64,000 bases of DNA from Enterobacter kobei (GTDB lineage Bacteria; Pseudomonadota; Gammaproteobacteria; Enterobacterales; Enterobacteriaceae), in assembly GCF_001729765.1 (NCBI RefSeq), contig NZ_CP017181.1:2604001-2668000 (forward strand), in the 5' to 3' direction. Position 1 is the first letter of the stretch. Each line of letters opens with the position of its first letter. The translations under genes were made by a program, and so were the position numbers. Under the pieces are notes generated by a model. The model was not told where the DNA came from and did not search any database. It was given only the letters and a program-made list of their open reading frames with translations. Shown in pieces: positions 28,875 through 37,001 of the stretch.

Positions 28875-29775
28875 CGTTGCCTCCGATAGTCACACTGTAC
28901 TCGCTGCACCATGACGCCTGCGTGTCATCGAGCACGATGTCGGCCACCGGTTCTGCCAGCTCGACACGCTGCACGCCTTCGACGTGGAGCGCGGCGTAAA
29001 TCGCTGATTTGCGGATATCGCGCCCGAGCCGGTGCTGCGCGGTGATGTACGCCTGCAGCTTAGTTTTTGCCGCGCTGAGCACCGGCTCGCTTTCGGGGCC
29101 AGGGTAAAGGTAAAGCGATGCGGTGATTTTATAGTCGACAATGTTCGCCGACTGCACGGTCACGCGGTCAGCGACCGGCCTGACGTCCTCATCGTTCAGC
29201 GCGGAGCGCACGATGGCGAGCAGCTCGTCAGAAGCTATCCCGTTATTTTCGCGGGACAGCACCGTGACCGTGACACACGCAGGCTCGGGACTGATAACCG
29301 AAATATCGGCGACCCGCCCGTCAGCACTGCGGCCATGAAACTGATAGGAGCCGGTAGAGCCTGCGGTACTCAGCCCCTCAAAAGCCTGCTGAATACGCAG
29401 CCGGTAGTCGGTGTCCGACTCCATCACGGCAGGCGTCGGCGGTAACGTCGTATCGTCTGCAGGCGTGATGACAAGGCGCTCGACGTTGTAATTTGCGCCT
29501 ATCTGGTCGAGGTCTGCGTCGGTGGCGTAGGCCAGCATGACCGCGCGCGAGGCTTCGTTGACGCGCTGTCGCCAGATAACCTCCCGGTAGGCGTTTTCCT
29601 GCAGTAGCTTCACCAGCGGCTCAGACTCAAGCGAGAGCGTGCGCGCGATCGCGTCCTGCTGGTCTTCCGGGTACAGCGAGACGAGCGTCGCCTTTCGCTC
29701 GCTCAGGATGGTTTCATAGTCCAGCTCTTCCACCACGTCGGGCGCGGCGAGCTGGTTAAGGTCAACGATTGCCAT
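28867..29775 (-). CDS. J: P2 gpJ-like baseplate protein
   Basis: The 302-aa protein is the baseplate wedge protein J (AIVDLNQLAAPDVVEELDYETILSERKATLVSLYPEDQQ), corresponding to T4 gp6. It is translated between W and I with a small overlap to I, typical of the P2 tail operon. Confidence 0.94.
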   Translation of the reverse strand: MAIVDLNQLAAPDVVEELDYETILSERKATLVSLYPEDQQDAIARTLSLESEPLVKLLQENAYREVIWRQRVNEASRAVMLAYATDADLDQIGANYNVERLVITPADDTTLPPTPAVMESDTDYRLRIQQAFEGLSTAGSTGSYQFHGRSADGRVADISVISPEPACVTVTVLSRENNGIASDELLAIVRSALNDEDVRPVADRVTVQSANIVDYKITASLYLYPGPESEPVLSAAKTKLQAYITAQHRLGRDIRKSAIYAALHVEGVQRVELAEPVADIVLDDTQASWCSEYSVTIGGNDE

Positions 29776-29780
29776 AGCGT

Positions 29781-30131
29781 TTAACTCAGTGGAATGGTGA
29801 GTGAAAAAGGCTGGCCGCCGGTTGAGCGGGTGCCGGTGATGTCGACATACAGCCCGCCGCTGGTCTCCGACCGTTCAAAGGTGATGGTCGTGAGGCTGAC
29901 GCGTGGCTCCCACTTCTGGATCGCGGAATAGCACGCGGCCATAATCTGCAGGCGCAGCGCCGGGGTCTGCGGCTGGTCAATCATCTGCGACAGGAGCGAG
30001 CCGTATTCACGGCGCATGACGCGCGACCCAACCGGCGTGACCAGAATGTCGCGCACGCTTTGCCGGATATGCTCAACCTCAGAGATACTGAGGCCGGTCT
30101 GGCTGTTCATTCCCAGATAACGCACCGTCAT
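29781..30131 (-). CDS. W: P2 gpW-like baseplate protein
   Basis: The 116-aa protein has the gp25/gpW lysozyme-like fold signature of baseplate wedges (RYLGMNSQTGLSISEVEHIRQSVRDILVTPVGSRVMRREYGS). The start overlaps V by 4 bases. Confidence 0.94.
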   Translation of the reverse strand: MTVRYLGMNSQTGLSISEVEHIRQSVRDILVTPVGSRVMRREYGSLLSQMIDQPQTPALRLQIMAACYSAIQKWEPRVSLTTITFERSETSGGLYVDITGTRSTGGQPFSLTIPLS

Positions 30132-30769
30132 TGCGTCCCCTTAGTCCAGCTTCCGCCGCTCTGTACGTTTCCGTGCGCGTGGTTATCCAGCTGCACGCCG
30201 TTTGATTTCAGTGTCCCGCCGGTGTGCTCGATGTTCCCGCGCATGGTGCCGCCGTTCTGCACTTCTAGCGTGCCGGTCGTCAGCTTGTTGGTGCAAACCA
30301 CCTCCGGCGTATCGAGCGTGATGCGGCTCGACGCTTTCACCAGCACCACCGGCACGGTGGCCGTAATGGAATCCGACGCGGTGACGTCTGCGGTTTTGAT
30401 GCCTGACACGGTGAGCGCGCTGTTTTCGGGCTCGTACTCAATAACCGCCCCGTCAGGAAAGGAAACATGAAGCGCATCACGGGAGGCAGACGGCGCGGGA
30501 TTGTCATCCGAGAAAATGCCGGGCAGCACAAACGCCGTATCGAGCTCGCCGCCGACAGCCAGCAAAAGCACCTGCTCGCCAACGGAGGGAGCCCACCATA
30601 CGCGTGAGCGACCGGCGCGGCAGGTAAGCCAGTTCAGCCAGGTGGTTTCCATGCCGCCGGTCTGGACACGACAAAGCCCCTCGTCGTGGTCGACGTCGGT
30701 CACGATGCCGGTGCGGATAAGGTTGCGGATCGCGCGTGCGATTTCCTGCAGAGAATTTAGATTATTCAT
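30128..30769 (-). CDS. V: P2 gpV-like baseplate spike
   Basis: The 213-aa protein is the membrane-piercing spike at the tip of the baseplate. The N-terminal OB-like domain (about 1-100) has VWWAPSVGEQVLLLAVGGELDTAFVLPG. The C-terminal beta-helix ends with HAHGNVQSGGSWTKG, where the His-x-His motif binds iron in P2 gpV. It is the first gene of the V-W-J-I-H-G operon, with a possible Ogr site upstream. Confidence 0.94.
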   Translation of the reverse strand: MNNLNSLQEIARAIRNLIRTGIVTDVDHDEGLCRVQTGGMETTWLNWLTCRAGRSRVWWAPSVGEQVLLLAVGGELDTAFVLPGIFSDDNPAPSASRDALHVSFPDGAVIEYEPENSALTVSGIKTADVTASDSITATVPVVLVKASSRITLDTPEVVCTNKLTTGTLEVQNGGTMRGNIEHTGGTLKSNGVQLDNHAHGNVQSGGSWTKGTQ

Positions 30770-30812
30770 GGGGAAAGGATGCCGCCGGGCGAGGCTATCG
30801 GCAATGAAGCGG

Positions 30813-30830
30813 TGTTTTGTGGTGGATACA
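30813..30830. promoter_or_regulatory. Candidate Ogr-binding site upstream of V
   Basis: TGT-N12-ACA, the P2 late-promoter consensus, occurs exactly (TGTTTTGTGGTGGATACA), 44-61 bases before the V start. In P2 such sites are centred near -55, which would place the RNA start very near the V start codon here, so the match is suggestive only. Confidence 0.4.
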
Positions 30831-30957
30831 ACAACGTATCCTGTTGTTCTCGTGCCTAATGCTTTGAAGATCTTTGATGGATAAAAAAATTAAGATTTGA
30901 AAAGTAAAATCAACTCCTATTTAATCTGTAAGCATGATTCACACATAAGGAATTGAG

Positions 30958-32142
30958 ATGTATTTTTATAAATACCTGAGGGTCGATAACCTTAATCTTT
31001 CTATGCTTCGTCACGGAGAGGTTTTCTTTGCATCACCAAAAGAGTTAAATGACATTCATGAATGCAAACCGCAATTTATATTTAATGCCAGCCGTGAATT
31101 ATGGTCAAGGCTTATCCATGAAATTATCACCGGCATTTGCATTGAAATGAAGTTAAAAACAAAATCCTATGTATTGATGACGCTATTCTCTTTCAAGGAA
31201 GACATCGTCACAGCTCTTTTAAATAAAAAAAAGAAACTATCGCTTAATTATGAAGAGACAATAAATAGAATTTCACACGAAATCAGCACAAAGGCCATCG
31301 AAAATTTAGATTTTGTTGATGCACGAAAAGTGATAAAAGCCCTCGACTCATATATACAAGATAAGTTAAATACCGAACTAAACGATAAGCTATACATCAC
31401 ATCCTTTTCAAAGAGCGCTACCATTCTGACAATGTGGGGGCATTATGGTAATGCAGAAAAAGGTTTTGCAATTATTTATGAAACAAATGACGGGAACATT
31501 AACTTAGAAAGCAATATAAAAATATTCCCTTCACATACAAAGCTATCTGAATCAAATTATTCACTAGGTATATCAAGATTCAGTAAAGCTGAACTCCTCG
31601 AGGTAGAGTACAAGAACAAACCTGTTAGAGCAAATGGCTTCAGGAAACTAATACCTGCGTTTTCTTTTAGTGAACAGGAAGACTTTTACGATTGCCGAGA
31701 GTCTTTATTATCAGATATCCCAAAATACAATGAGAATGATATAGGGCGAGTGAAATACACCGACTGGAAGTATGAAAAAGAACTGCGCTTACACTTACCG
31801 GTCTATGATGAATTACCACCACCACTAAGAAGCATAAAAATATCCACGCAGCACATTAAAGGTGTTATTTTTGGAACAAACACAAGTGACAATGACAAAG
31901 AAAGCATTCTTTCCGCTTGTTATTACCTAAAAAAATCGCATACAACCGAAAGTGAGCTGTATATTTTTCAGGCAAAATCCATCCCAGGGCAATATAAAAT
32001 AAAAGCGTTCCCCTTAGGTAGAGTATGTGACATTCAAGTTCGAGGATTACCTTTCATAGAGAAAGTAAACCCCAAAAATATAGAACACACTAAACACCAT
32101 GAAGAAATATTAAAAATGACAGAAGCAATAAATGCAAGTTAG
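30958..32142 (+). CDS. DUF2971 family protein, prophage accessory gene
   Basis: The 394-aa protein has the DUF2971 landmarks: start YFYKYLRVDNLNLSMLRHGEVFFASPKELNDIHE, middle TSFSKSATILTMWGHYGNAEKGFAIIYE (about 143-172), and IGRVKYTDWKYEKELRL (about 262-278). Function is unknown; the family is often found in mobile elements and near defence genes. It is transcribed alone, against the tail genes, with its own terminator, and is much more AT-rich than its neighbours. These are the marks of a moron gene. P2 carries orf30 at the same place between S and V. Confidence 0.85.
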   Translation: MYFYKYLRVDNLNLSMLRHGEVFFASPKELNDIHECKPQFIFNASRELWSRLIHEIITGICIEMKLKTKSYVLMTLFSFKEDIVTALLNKKKKLSLNYEETINRISHEISTKAIENLDFVDARKVIKALDSYIQDKLNTELNDKLYITSFSKSATILTMWGHYGNAEKGFAIIYETNDGNINLESNIKIFPSHTKLSESNYSLGISRFSKAELLEVEYKNKPVRANGFRKLIPAFSFSEQEDFYDCRESLLSDIPKYNENDIGRVKYTDWKYEKELRLHLPVYDELPPPLRSIKISTQHIKGVIFGTNTSDNDKESILSACYYLKKSHTTESELYIFQAKSIPGQYKIKAFPLGRVCDIQVRGLPFIEKVNPKNIEHTKHHEEILKMTEAINAS

Positions 32143-32157
32143 CATTCGGATGCTTAT

Positions 32158-32180
32158 AAGCCCCTTGCAAGGGGTTTTTT
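32158..32180 (+). terminator. Terminator after the DUF2971 gene
   Basis: AAGCCCCTTGCAAGGGGTTTTTT: CCCCTTGCAAGGGG is a perfect palindrome followed by six T bases. It insulates the accessory gene from the late operon. Confidence 0.85.
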
Positions 32181-32181
32181 A

Positions 32182-32634
32182 TTATATATTGCTGAGGTGC
32201 TTTATAATCAACTTTTCTACCATATCCTTGCTATTCTGGCTAAACCCTAATAACTGGCGCTGTGGGTATTGCACGTCACTGCTTTGCGGATTTGGCCTAT
32301 CCTTTAGCCCGTACTGATGGACTCGCGCGATACGCTGCACTTTGCCGGTAAATTCCACCACCGCGCTGTTTTCACGGCCAGTGGCTTTCATGTATCGGCT
32401 TGTGCGTAGCTTCTGGAACATCGCCCGTTTAATCCGCCCGGTCTTAGCCCTGAGCGGCTGACGCTTTCGCGCCTGATACGGTGAGCCGTCCGGTGCTTTC
32501 TGCAGCTTGATACGTTGCTGTTGCGACTTGCGCAGCTCCTTTGCTATCTCTCCGGCCAGCTTACGGCGTGCAGCCGGTGACAGGGCAGCTAACAGACCAT
32601 TGAGCCGGTCGTCAAAGGGCTTAAATTCACTCAT
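32182..32634 (-). CDS. S: P2 gpS-like tail completion protein
   Basis: The 150-aa basic protein matches P2 gpS (FDDRLNGLLAALSPAARRKLAGEIAKELRKSQQQRI), required for tail completion and thought to act at the head-proximal end. It overlaps R by 8 bases. Confidence 0.93.
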   Translation of the reverse strand: MSEFKPFDDRLNGLLAALSPAARRKLAGEIAKELRKSQQQRIKLQKAPDGSPYQARKRQPLRAKTGRIKRAMFQKLRTSRYMKATGRENSAVVEFTGKVQRIARVHQYGLKDRPNPQSSDVQYPQRQLLGFSQNSKDMVEKLIIKHLSNI

Positions 32635-33094
32635 CCCATTTGCTCACCAGTTCGCCGTTGATATAGAGCTCTTTAGGCCGGGTGACGGGCTCCGGCAGCG
32701 GCGGCTCAGGGGCATAGCTTACGTGCAGCGCGCCGTTTTCCTCCCTGATGAGGGTGCGCTCGGTGAGCTGCAGGCTGATGCTGATATCGACGCTGTCCCC
32801 GTCGTTCAAATCCATCTGGAAACGGTAGCCCTTTTTGCGGCCGTCATCGAGCGTGCAGATATCCGGCTGGTTTTCCCTGAGCCATGCGGCCACCGGCACG
32901 AAAATCAGGTCAGGGTCGCCCACAAAGTCACACACGATCACATTCAGGGTGTAAATCTTTTCGTGTGACAGCGTGGCCGCGAGCCGCGCATCGATATTCC
33001 CCTCATCGGCAAAGATGCGCATCATTTCGGGGTTTGTTTCAAGCTGCGGAACGGCTTTAATCAGCGCTTCGCGCAGGCTGCGTGCTTTCTTCAT
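32627..33094 (-). CDS. R: P2 gpR-like tail completion protein
   Basis: The 155-aa protein begins MKKARSLREALIKAVPQLETNPEMMRIFADEGNID and has the same length as P2 gpR. With gpS it completes the tail. The start was set at ATG 33094; the longer reading runs back through lysC. Confidence 0.93.
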   Translation of the reverse strand: MKKARSLREALIKAVPQLETNPEMMRIFADEGNIDARLAATLSHEKIYTLNVIVCDFVGDPDLIFVPVAAWLRENQPDICTLDDGRKKGYRFQMDLNDGDSVDISISLQLTERTLIREENGALHVSYAPEPPLPEPVTRPKELYINGELVSKWDE

Positions 33095-33347
33095 CGAGTT
33101 TATCCTGACAGTCTTTGACGGTTTCAACCTGCAGCGCGCAGGCGGCGAGCGCGTGCTCAAGCCTGCGAATATCGGCGCTCAGATCGCCATTAGTGGTCGG
33201 GTCGCTTCCCTGCATCGGGCAATAGCTCACTTTCGGGCAGGCGCTGTAAACAATGACCGGCGGAGGCACAGGCGGCGCGGGTGTGCAGCCGACGCACAAC
33301 ATCAGGCAGCTCAGCGCTGTACCAGCGGCGTAAGGTTTCATTCTCAT
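33057..33347 (-). CDS. lysC: LysC, outer-membrane spanin lipoprotein (Rz1-like)
   Basis: The 96-aa product has a lipoprotein signal with lipobox LMLCVGC (Cys 21) and a Pro-rich segment after it (TPAPPVPPPVIV), the mark of an o-spanin. It is encoded in another frame largely inside lysB, the nested Rz/Rz1 arrangement known for P2, and its 3' end overlaps the R start. With LysB it fuses the inner and outer membranes in the last step of lysis. Confidence 0.85.
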   Translation of the reverse strand: MRMKPYAAGTALSCLMLCVGCTPAPPVPPPVIVYSACPKVSYCPMQGSDPTTNGDLSADIRRLEHALAACALQVETVKDCQDKLDEESTQPARSAD

Positions 33348-33615
33348 TTATCAGCCTCGTAATGGTTTGTTCACGCCGCACGGCCATCGCACCGGCGGCC
33401 AGCAGTTCGCCGCGTAGACTGACCTGCGCGGTTTCATTTCGCCTGGCAATTCCCTGCGAAACGGAAAGCTGATTTTTCAGCATTCCGATCGCGGTTTTTT
33501 GTTCAGTGGCGACCCTGTTCGCCCGTTCAAACGAGCGCGTCAGGTTGCCGTTTTCATGACGCTGCCAGAGCACAACCGCAATAAGCGCGGCCAGTAAAAA
33601 CAACATCACTTTCAT
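33190..33615 (-). CDS. lysB: LysB, inner-membrane spanin (Rz-like)
   Basis: The 141-aa protein has an N-terminal membrane anchor (MKVMLFLLAALIAVVLW) and a long coiled coil (about 20-95, ENGNLTRSFERANRVATEQKTAIGMLKNQL), the i-spanin layout. P2 has lysA between K and lysB; here lysB overlaps the K stop by 4 bases and lysA is absent. Confidence 0.88.
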   Translation of the reverse strand: MKVMLFLLAALIAVVLWQRHENGNLTRSFERANRVATEQKTAIGMLKNQLSVSQGIARRNETAQVSLRGELLAAGAMAVRREQTITRLINENETLRRWYSAELPDVVRRLHTRAACASAGHCLQRLPESELLPDAGKRPDH

Positions 33616-34121
33616 TGAATCCCCCTGAGGCAGTAAGCACGCTCACGCGCGCGGCGGTTTTCCAGCCCCTTGTTAATTTCGCCGTTCACGTAAACCCAGC
33701 GGGTGAGCTGGTCGCACGCCTGCGCCCATTGCTGGCGTTTGATAAACGAGACCAGCGTCGACCGGCAGGCCGCGCCGGTTCCCACGTTGAATGAGAAACT
33801 GACCAGCGCGTCGTAAACCTGCGGCGGCATTTTCACCGGCGCGCACACGGCCAGACGTTTCTCGACGTTCAGCACATCCGCGACGAGGTTAGCCGCCGCC
33901 TGACGTTCGGTGATTTCCCCTTTCGGCACGACGCCTGCAGTGTGGCCGATGCCCGACGTCCACACTCCCGCGCTGCACTGGTAAGGCGTCAGGCGACAAC
34001 CTTCGAGGTCGGCAATCAGCGCCAGCCCCCCGGGCGAGGTGTTAAGCAGACGAAAATCAGGCATCAGCGCTGCCAGCGCCAGCACGGCGGCCACACTGCA
34101 TTTTTTAACGATTGATTTCAC
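33612..34121 (-). CDS. K: Endolysin gpK, GH24 lysozyme with SAR-type N-terminus
   Basis: The 169-aa phage lysozyme has the T4/P21-type catalytic triad spacing Glu-8-Cys-5-Thr, seen as DLEGCRLTPYQCSAGVWTSGIGH (Glu near 40). The N-terminal hydrophobic segment KKCSVAAVLALAALMPDF looks like a signal-anchor-release sequence, so the enzyme is probably exported by Sec and held inactive until the membrane is depolarised. It overlaps the holin by 17 bases. Confidence 0.92.
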   Translation of the reverse strand: MKSIVKKCSVAAVLALAALMPDFRLLNTSPGGLALIADLEGCRLTPYQCSAGVWTSGIGHTAGVVPKGEITERQAAANLVADVLNVEKRLAVCAPVKMPPQVYDALVSFSFNVGTGAACRSTLVSFIKRQQWAQACDQLTRWVYVNGEINKGLENRRARERAYCLRGIQ

Positions 34122-34314
34122 GAATAGCCCCTTTATCGAGTCCGAGCGATGTCAGATAGAGGTACGTCTTGCGCTTAAACCAGTAGTTCGTCAGCGCGGT
34201 AAAAATGGCGCATCCGCCGCCCACGTAAAGCGCCATCTTTTCGGGGGACATTGCCCCGACATACGCCAGCCCCACGGCCAGCCAGTAGGCGATAAACGTG
34301 GTGATTTTTTCCAT
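34105..34314 (-). CDS. Holin (gpY position)
   Basis: The 69-aa protein has two hydrophobic segments (ITTFIAYWLAVGLAYVGAM and MALYVGGGCAIFTALTNYWF) and a basic C-terminus, the layout of a class II holin. It is shorter than P2 gpY and of a different family, a lysis-module exchange common in P2-like phages. ATG 34314 is the start that gives the family-like N-terminus MEKITTF. Confidence 0.85.
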   Translation of the reverse strand: MEKITTFIAYWLAVGLAYVGAMSPEKMALYVGGGCAIFTALTNYWFKRKTYLYLTSLGLDKGAIREINR

Positions 34315-34316
34315 AC

Positions 34317-34520
34317 TCAGTCCCATAGATTCACCGTTTCGGTTCTGGCCGCGCTCTCGGTCTCGGGCAGCTCTACTGCCGTGCCGTGCGGCAGGATCAC
34401 ACCGAGTTCAGACAGATCGGGATTCACTTCTAAGACCGTTTCGACCACGCCCTCAGTGCGCCCGTAGTACCGGGCGCAAATCGCGTCGAGGGTGTCACCC
34501 TGCAGCGCATACGCTTTCAT
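34317..34520 (-). CDS. X: P2 gpX-like tail protein
   Basis: The 67-aa protein has the same length as P2 gpX and the LysM-like pattern QGDTLDAICARYYGRTEGVVETVLEVNPDLSELGVILPHGTAVELP. The ATG overlaps the L stop by one base. The longer upstream reading lies within L and is rejected. Confidence 0.94.
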   Translation of the reverse strand: MKAYALQGDTLDAICARYYGRTEGVVETVLEVNPDLSELGVILPHGTAVELPETESAARTETVNLWD

Positions 34521-35026
34521 CAGATTTGCCCCACAATGCAGCGCGCTTTGTCCTGGATGCGCGCGACAGACCAGCGCATGTCCCGCCACATTTCATCGAT
34601 AGTGCTGTCGATGCTGTCGGCCTTTTTGTCCCCTTTGGCGGTCGCATCCACGCCGCGAAAACGCTCATAAAGCGTGGCCGTCGTCATCGAACACACGGCG
34701 TTGAAGTAGTGGAAAACGCGCACGCTCTCGCCGTCGAGCTCGTCGGTCGGGACATCCGCCAGCGTGGCGTAACCGGCATCGAGCTGAATTTCGCGCCAGT
34801 CGCTCAGCTCCGCGTTAGTCTCCGCAATCGCGGTCTTAATCGCCCTGCGCAGGCGAACGGGGGAAACGGTCTGCTCCAGTCGCATTTCTTCCCGCACGCG
34901 CTTCGGATCAACGTCAGGAAAAAACGGGGTGTTTATGATTACCGGCTCGCTCACGCCCGGCGGCGGTATCACCACGCCCGGCACATCCTGCGGCTCTTTT
35001 TTTGGCTCAATAATCAGTGTCGTCAT
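34520..35026 (-). CDS. L: P2 gpL-like head completion protein
   Basis: The 168-aa protein matches P2 gpL (VIINTPFFPDVDPKRVREEMRLEQTVSPVRLRRAIKTAIAETNAEL), which closes the DNA-filled head before tail joining. A 99-base gap separates it from M. Confidence 0.93.
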   Translation of the reverse strand: MTTLIIEPKKEPQDVPGVVIPPPGVSEPVIINTPFFPDVDPKRVREEMRLEQTVSPVRLRRAIKTAIAETNAELSDWREIQLDAGYATLADVPTDELDGESVRVFHYFNAVCSMTTATLYERFRGVDATAKGDKKADSIDSTIDEMWRDMRWSVARIQDKARCIVGQI

Positions 35027-35125
35027 GACAACCTCAGGTAATGGGTGGGCGGTGGACGCCGGTCGCAGTCAGGGCAATTGATACCCGCTTTGACCGGCGT
35101 GCCGCCCGGCTCGGGGAGCGCTCGT

Positions 35126-35875
35126 TTAACCTGCGGCTTTTGCCGCCTTTGGTGGACGCCCGCGCCGTGCCGCTGGTTTGGCGGCAGGCTTGCGCGTGCG
35201 CGGTTTAGTCGTTTTCGGTGCCGGTTCGGTTTTTGGCCTGAGCTGACGCTCTAACTGCTCGATATCCTTTTTCACCCCGATAGTGCTTTCTAACTGGATC
35301 GCACGCTGCAGGTGCGCCAGCGCCTCCGGCAGTTGCTCCGCATCACGCAGCACGTAGCCGGTGATTTTGTGCAGCTTCGCACGCACGATATCGGGCATAT
35401 CCGCGCGCTCGGTCAGCGCGATAGTGTCGAGCAGGTTCGCCAAATTGACCGGCTGTTTTGCCGTCAGCAGGCGCTGCGCGGCCAGTGCCACTTCTTCGGC
35501 CAGCAGGCACGGCGTCGGACGGCGACCGACCGGCATGGTGAGGCCGTAGGTCATGGCGTAACGGGCGATATCCAGCGCCCCGGCGATATCATCAGCATCG
35601 AGACGCCAGAGCATCACCGTCATGACAATGTCATCCTGTGCGCCTTTGCCGTTTTCGAGGACGCCAGCGACCCACGGCAGGTAGAACGGCAGCAGCTCGC
35701 GCTTTTTCGCGGCTTTGCGCTCTTTGGAGCTGATTTGTTTCAGCGTGCGGTTGTCTGCGGCCAGCTTAACGAGCATCTGCTCATAGGCAGTTGCATTGCG
35801 CAGCGGGACGGCAGCCCGCTGCGCTGTTTCAGAGGCCGAGACCCGCATCATGTGACGCGCTGCGGGACTCGTCAT
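35126..35875 (-). CDS. M: P2 gpM-like small terminase subunit
   Basis: The 249-aa small terminase recognises cos and works with gpP in packaging. Conserved block: ERKAAKKRELLPFYLPWVAGVLENGKGAQDDIVMTVMLWRLD. The C-terminus is very Lys/Ala/Pro rich (TKPRTRKPAAKPAARRGRPPKAAKAAG), an AT-hook-like tail longer than usual in appearance. Confidence 0.93.
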   Translation of the reverse strand: MTSPAARHMMRVSASETAQRAAVPLRNATAYEQMLVKLAADNRTLKQISSKERKAAKKRELLPFYLPWVAGVLENGKGAQDDIVMTVMLWRLDADDIAGALDIARYAMTYGLTMPVGRRPTPCLLAEEVALAAQRLLTAKQPVNLANLLDTIALTERADMPDIVRAKLHKITGYVLRDAEQLPEALAHLQRAIQLESTIGVKKDIEQLERQLRPKTEPAPKTTKPRTRKPAAKPAARRGRPPKAAKAAG

Positions 35876-35878
35876 GGC

Positions 35879-36946
35879 TTACTCTCCGCTTTCCGGTGCT
35901 GCAGGTGCGGTGAAGTCACCGAGTTTGATGTTTTCAATCAGGCAACCGGCGGCGTAAGCCTCGACCACATAGTCAACATTCATTGACTCGTAGTTTTCTA
36001 CGCGGTCTTTCTTCGGGTTTTCGATGATGCTGCGGCGGTGCGCGTCATCCATGAAGTAGACAGACAGGTTGTCGAGACGCGTCACCATCAGCGCATCTGC
36101 CGGGAAGTAAGGTACGCGCACGGCTGGCAGGTTGCCGATTCGCTTCTGGCTGATGATGATGTCAGCGGCCAGCGACTCGGTGTTTGCCTGCTCTTTGTTG
36201 ACGATAGGGAAATATTTATCCGCCATCAGCTTACGCCCGGTGATGACAACCAGCTCCGGGTCATCCTGATAAATCTCGTCAATCAGGTTGCCGGTGGCAT
36301 CCATGACCAGCGCGTCGAGGTTCGCATAGTCGCCGTTTTTACCCACGCGGATCACTTCAGAAATCACCGCACCTTCTTCGTCGGTGATTTTTGACATCAC
36401 GCGCGCTGGCGCTTCATTGCGGTACTTCTGCAACCAGCCGATCGCCACGTCCTGCAGCATCGGATTCTTTTTGCGGTCGGAGGTCGCCGCGCGCTCAATG
36501 CCGTTGAAACCGGCCATGATGAAATCGAGGGACTGACGTTTGATGATGGCGTCACGGATACGGGTCTGGAAGTCCTGGAATCGCGCCCAAAGGTCGAGCT
36601 GTTTGTAGCGGATATGGAAGTCAAAGTTAATCTGGTCGCACTCGTATTTATTGGACTCCAGCGCGGTAAAGTCAGCGGTCTTACGCTCATCATCACCGGC
36701 GGTGTCGGCGGTGCTCGCAATCGTACCGTTAACGCCAACCCCGACTTTTTCGCCTTTCAGCTCATCGACCGGCACGATGTTGATTTTGGTCAGAAACGCG
36801 GATGACATCTGCAGGGTGGTCATCAGGGTTTGCGTGACCGACGGCTCGACGGTGAATTTCTTCGCCACGTCATCGGTGGAAATACCGTTCAGCTCCGCGA
36901 CGCGGGACAGGTAGGCATTAAATTTGAAGCGGGTATCTTTACGCAT
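35879..36946 (-). CDS. N: P2 gpN-like major capsid protein
   Basis: The 355-aa protein is the major capsid precursor (MRKDTRFKFNAYLSRVAELNG, then SAFLTKINIVPVDELKGEKVGVGVNGTIASTADT) and is near P2 gpN in length. The first ~30 residues are removed in P2 by the gpO protease. It lies between O and M as usual. Confidence 0.95.
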   Translation of the reverse strand: MRKDTRFKFNAYLSRVAELNGISTDDVAKKFTVEPSVTQTLMTTLQMSSAFLTKINIVPVDELKGEKVGVGVNGTIASTADTAGDDERKTADFTALESNKYECDQINFDFHIRYKQLDLWARFQDFQTRIRDAIIKRQSLDFIMAGFNGIERAATSDRKKNPMLQDVAIGWLQKYRNEAPARVMSKITDEEGAVISEVIRVGKNGDYANLDALVMDATGNLIDEIYQDDPELVVITGRKLMADKYFPIVNKEQANTESLAADIIISQKRIGNLPAVRVPYFPADALMVTRLDNLSVYFMDDAHRRSIIENPKKDRVENYESMNVDYVVEAYAAGCLIENIKLGDFTAPAAPESGE

Positions 36947-37001
36947 GGTTTTTCCTGTTCAGGTAAAAAGGTTGAGACCGGGCAACGCGCCCGGCGCGTT
37001 A

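Noticed and set aside
35027..35125. Short minus-strand frame between M and L with a CPDC motif
   Set aside because: A frame ending GINCPDCDRRPPPTHYLRLS is open into the 3' end of M, but no good start codon or ribosome site was found.
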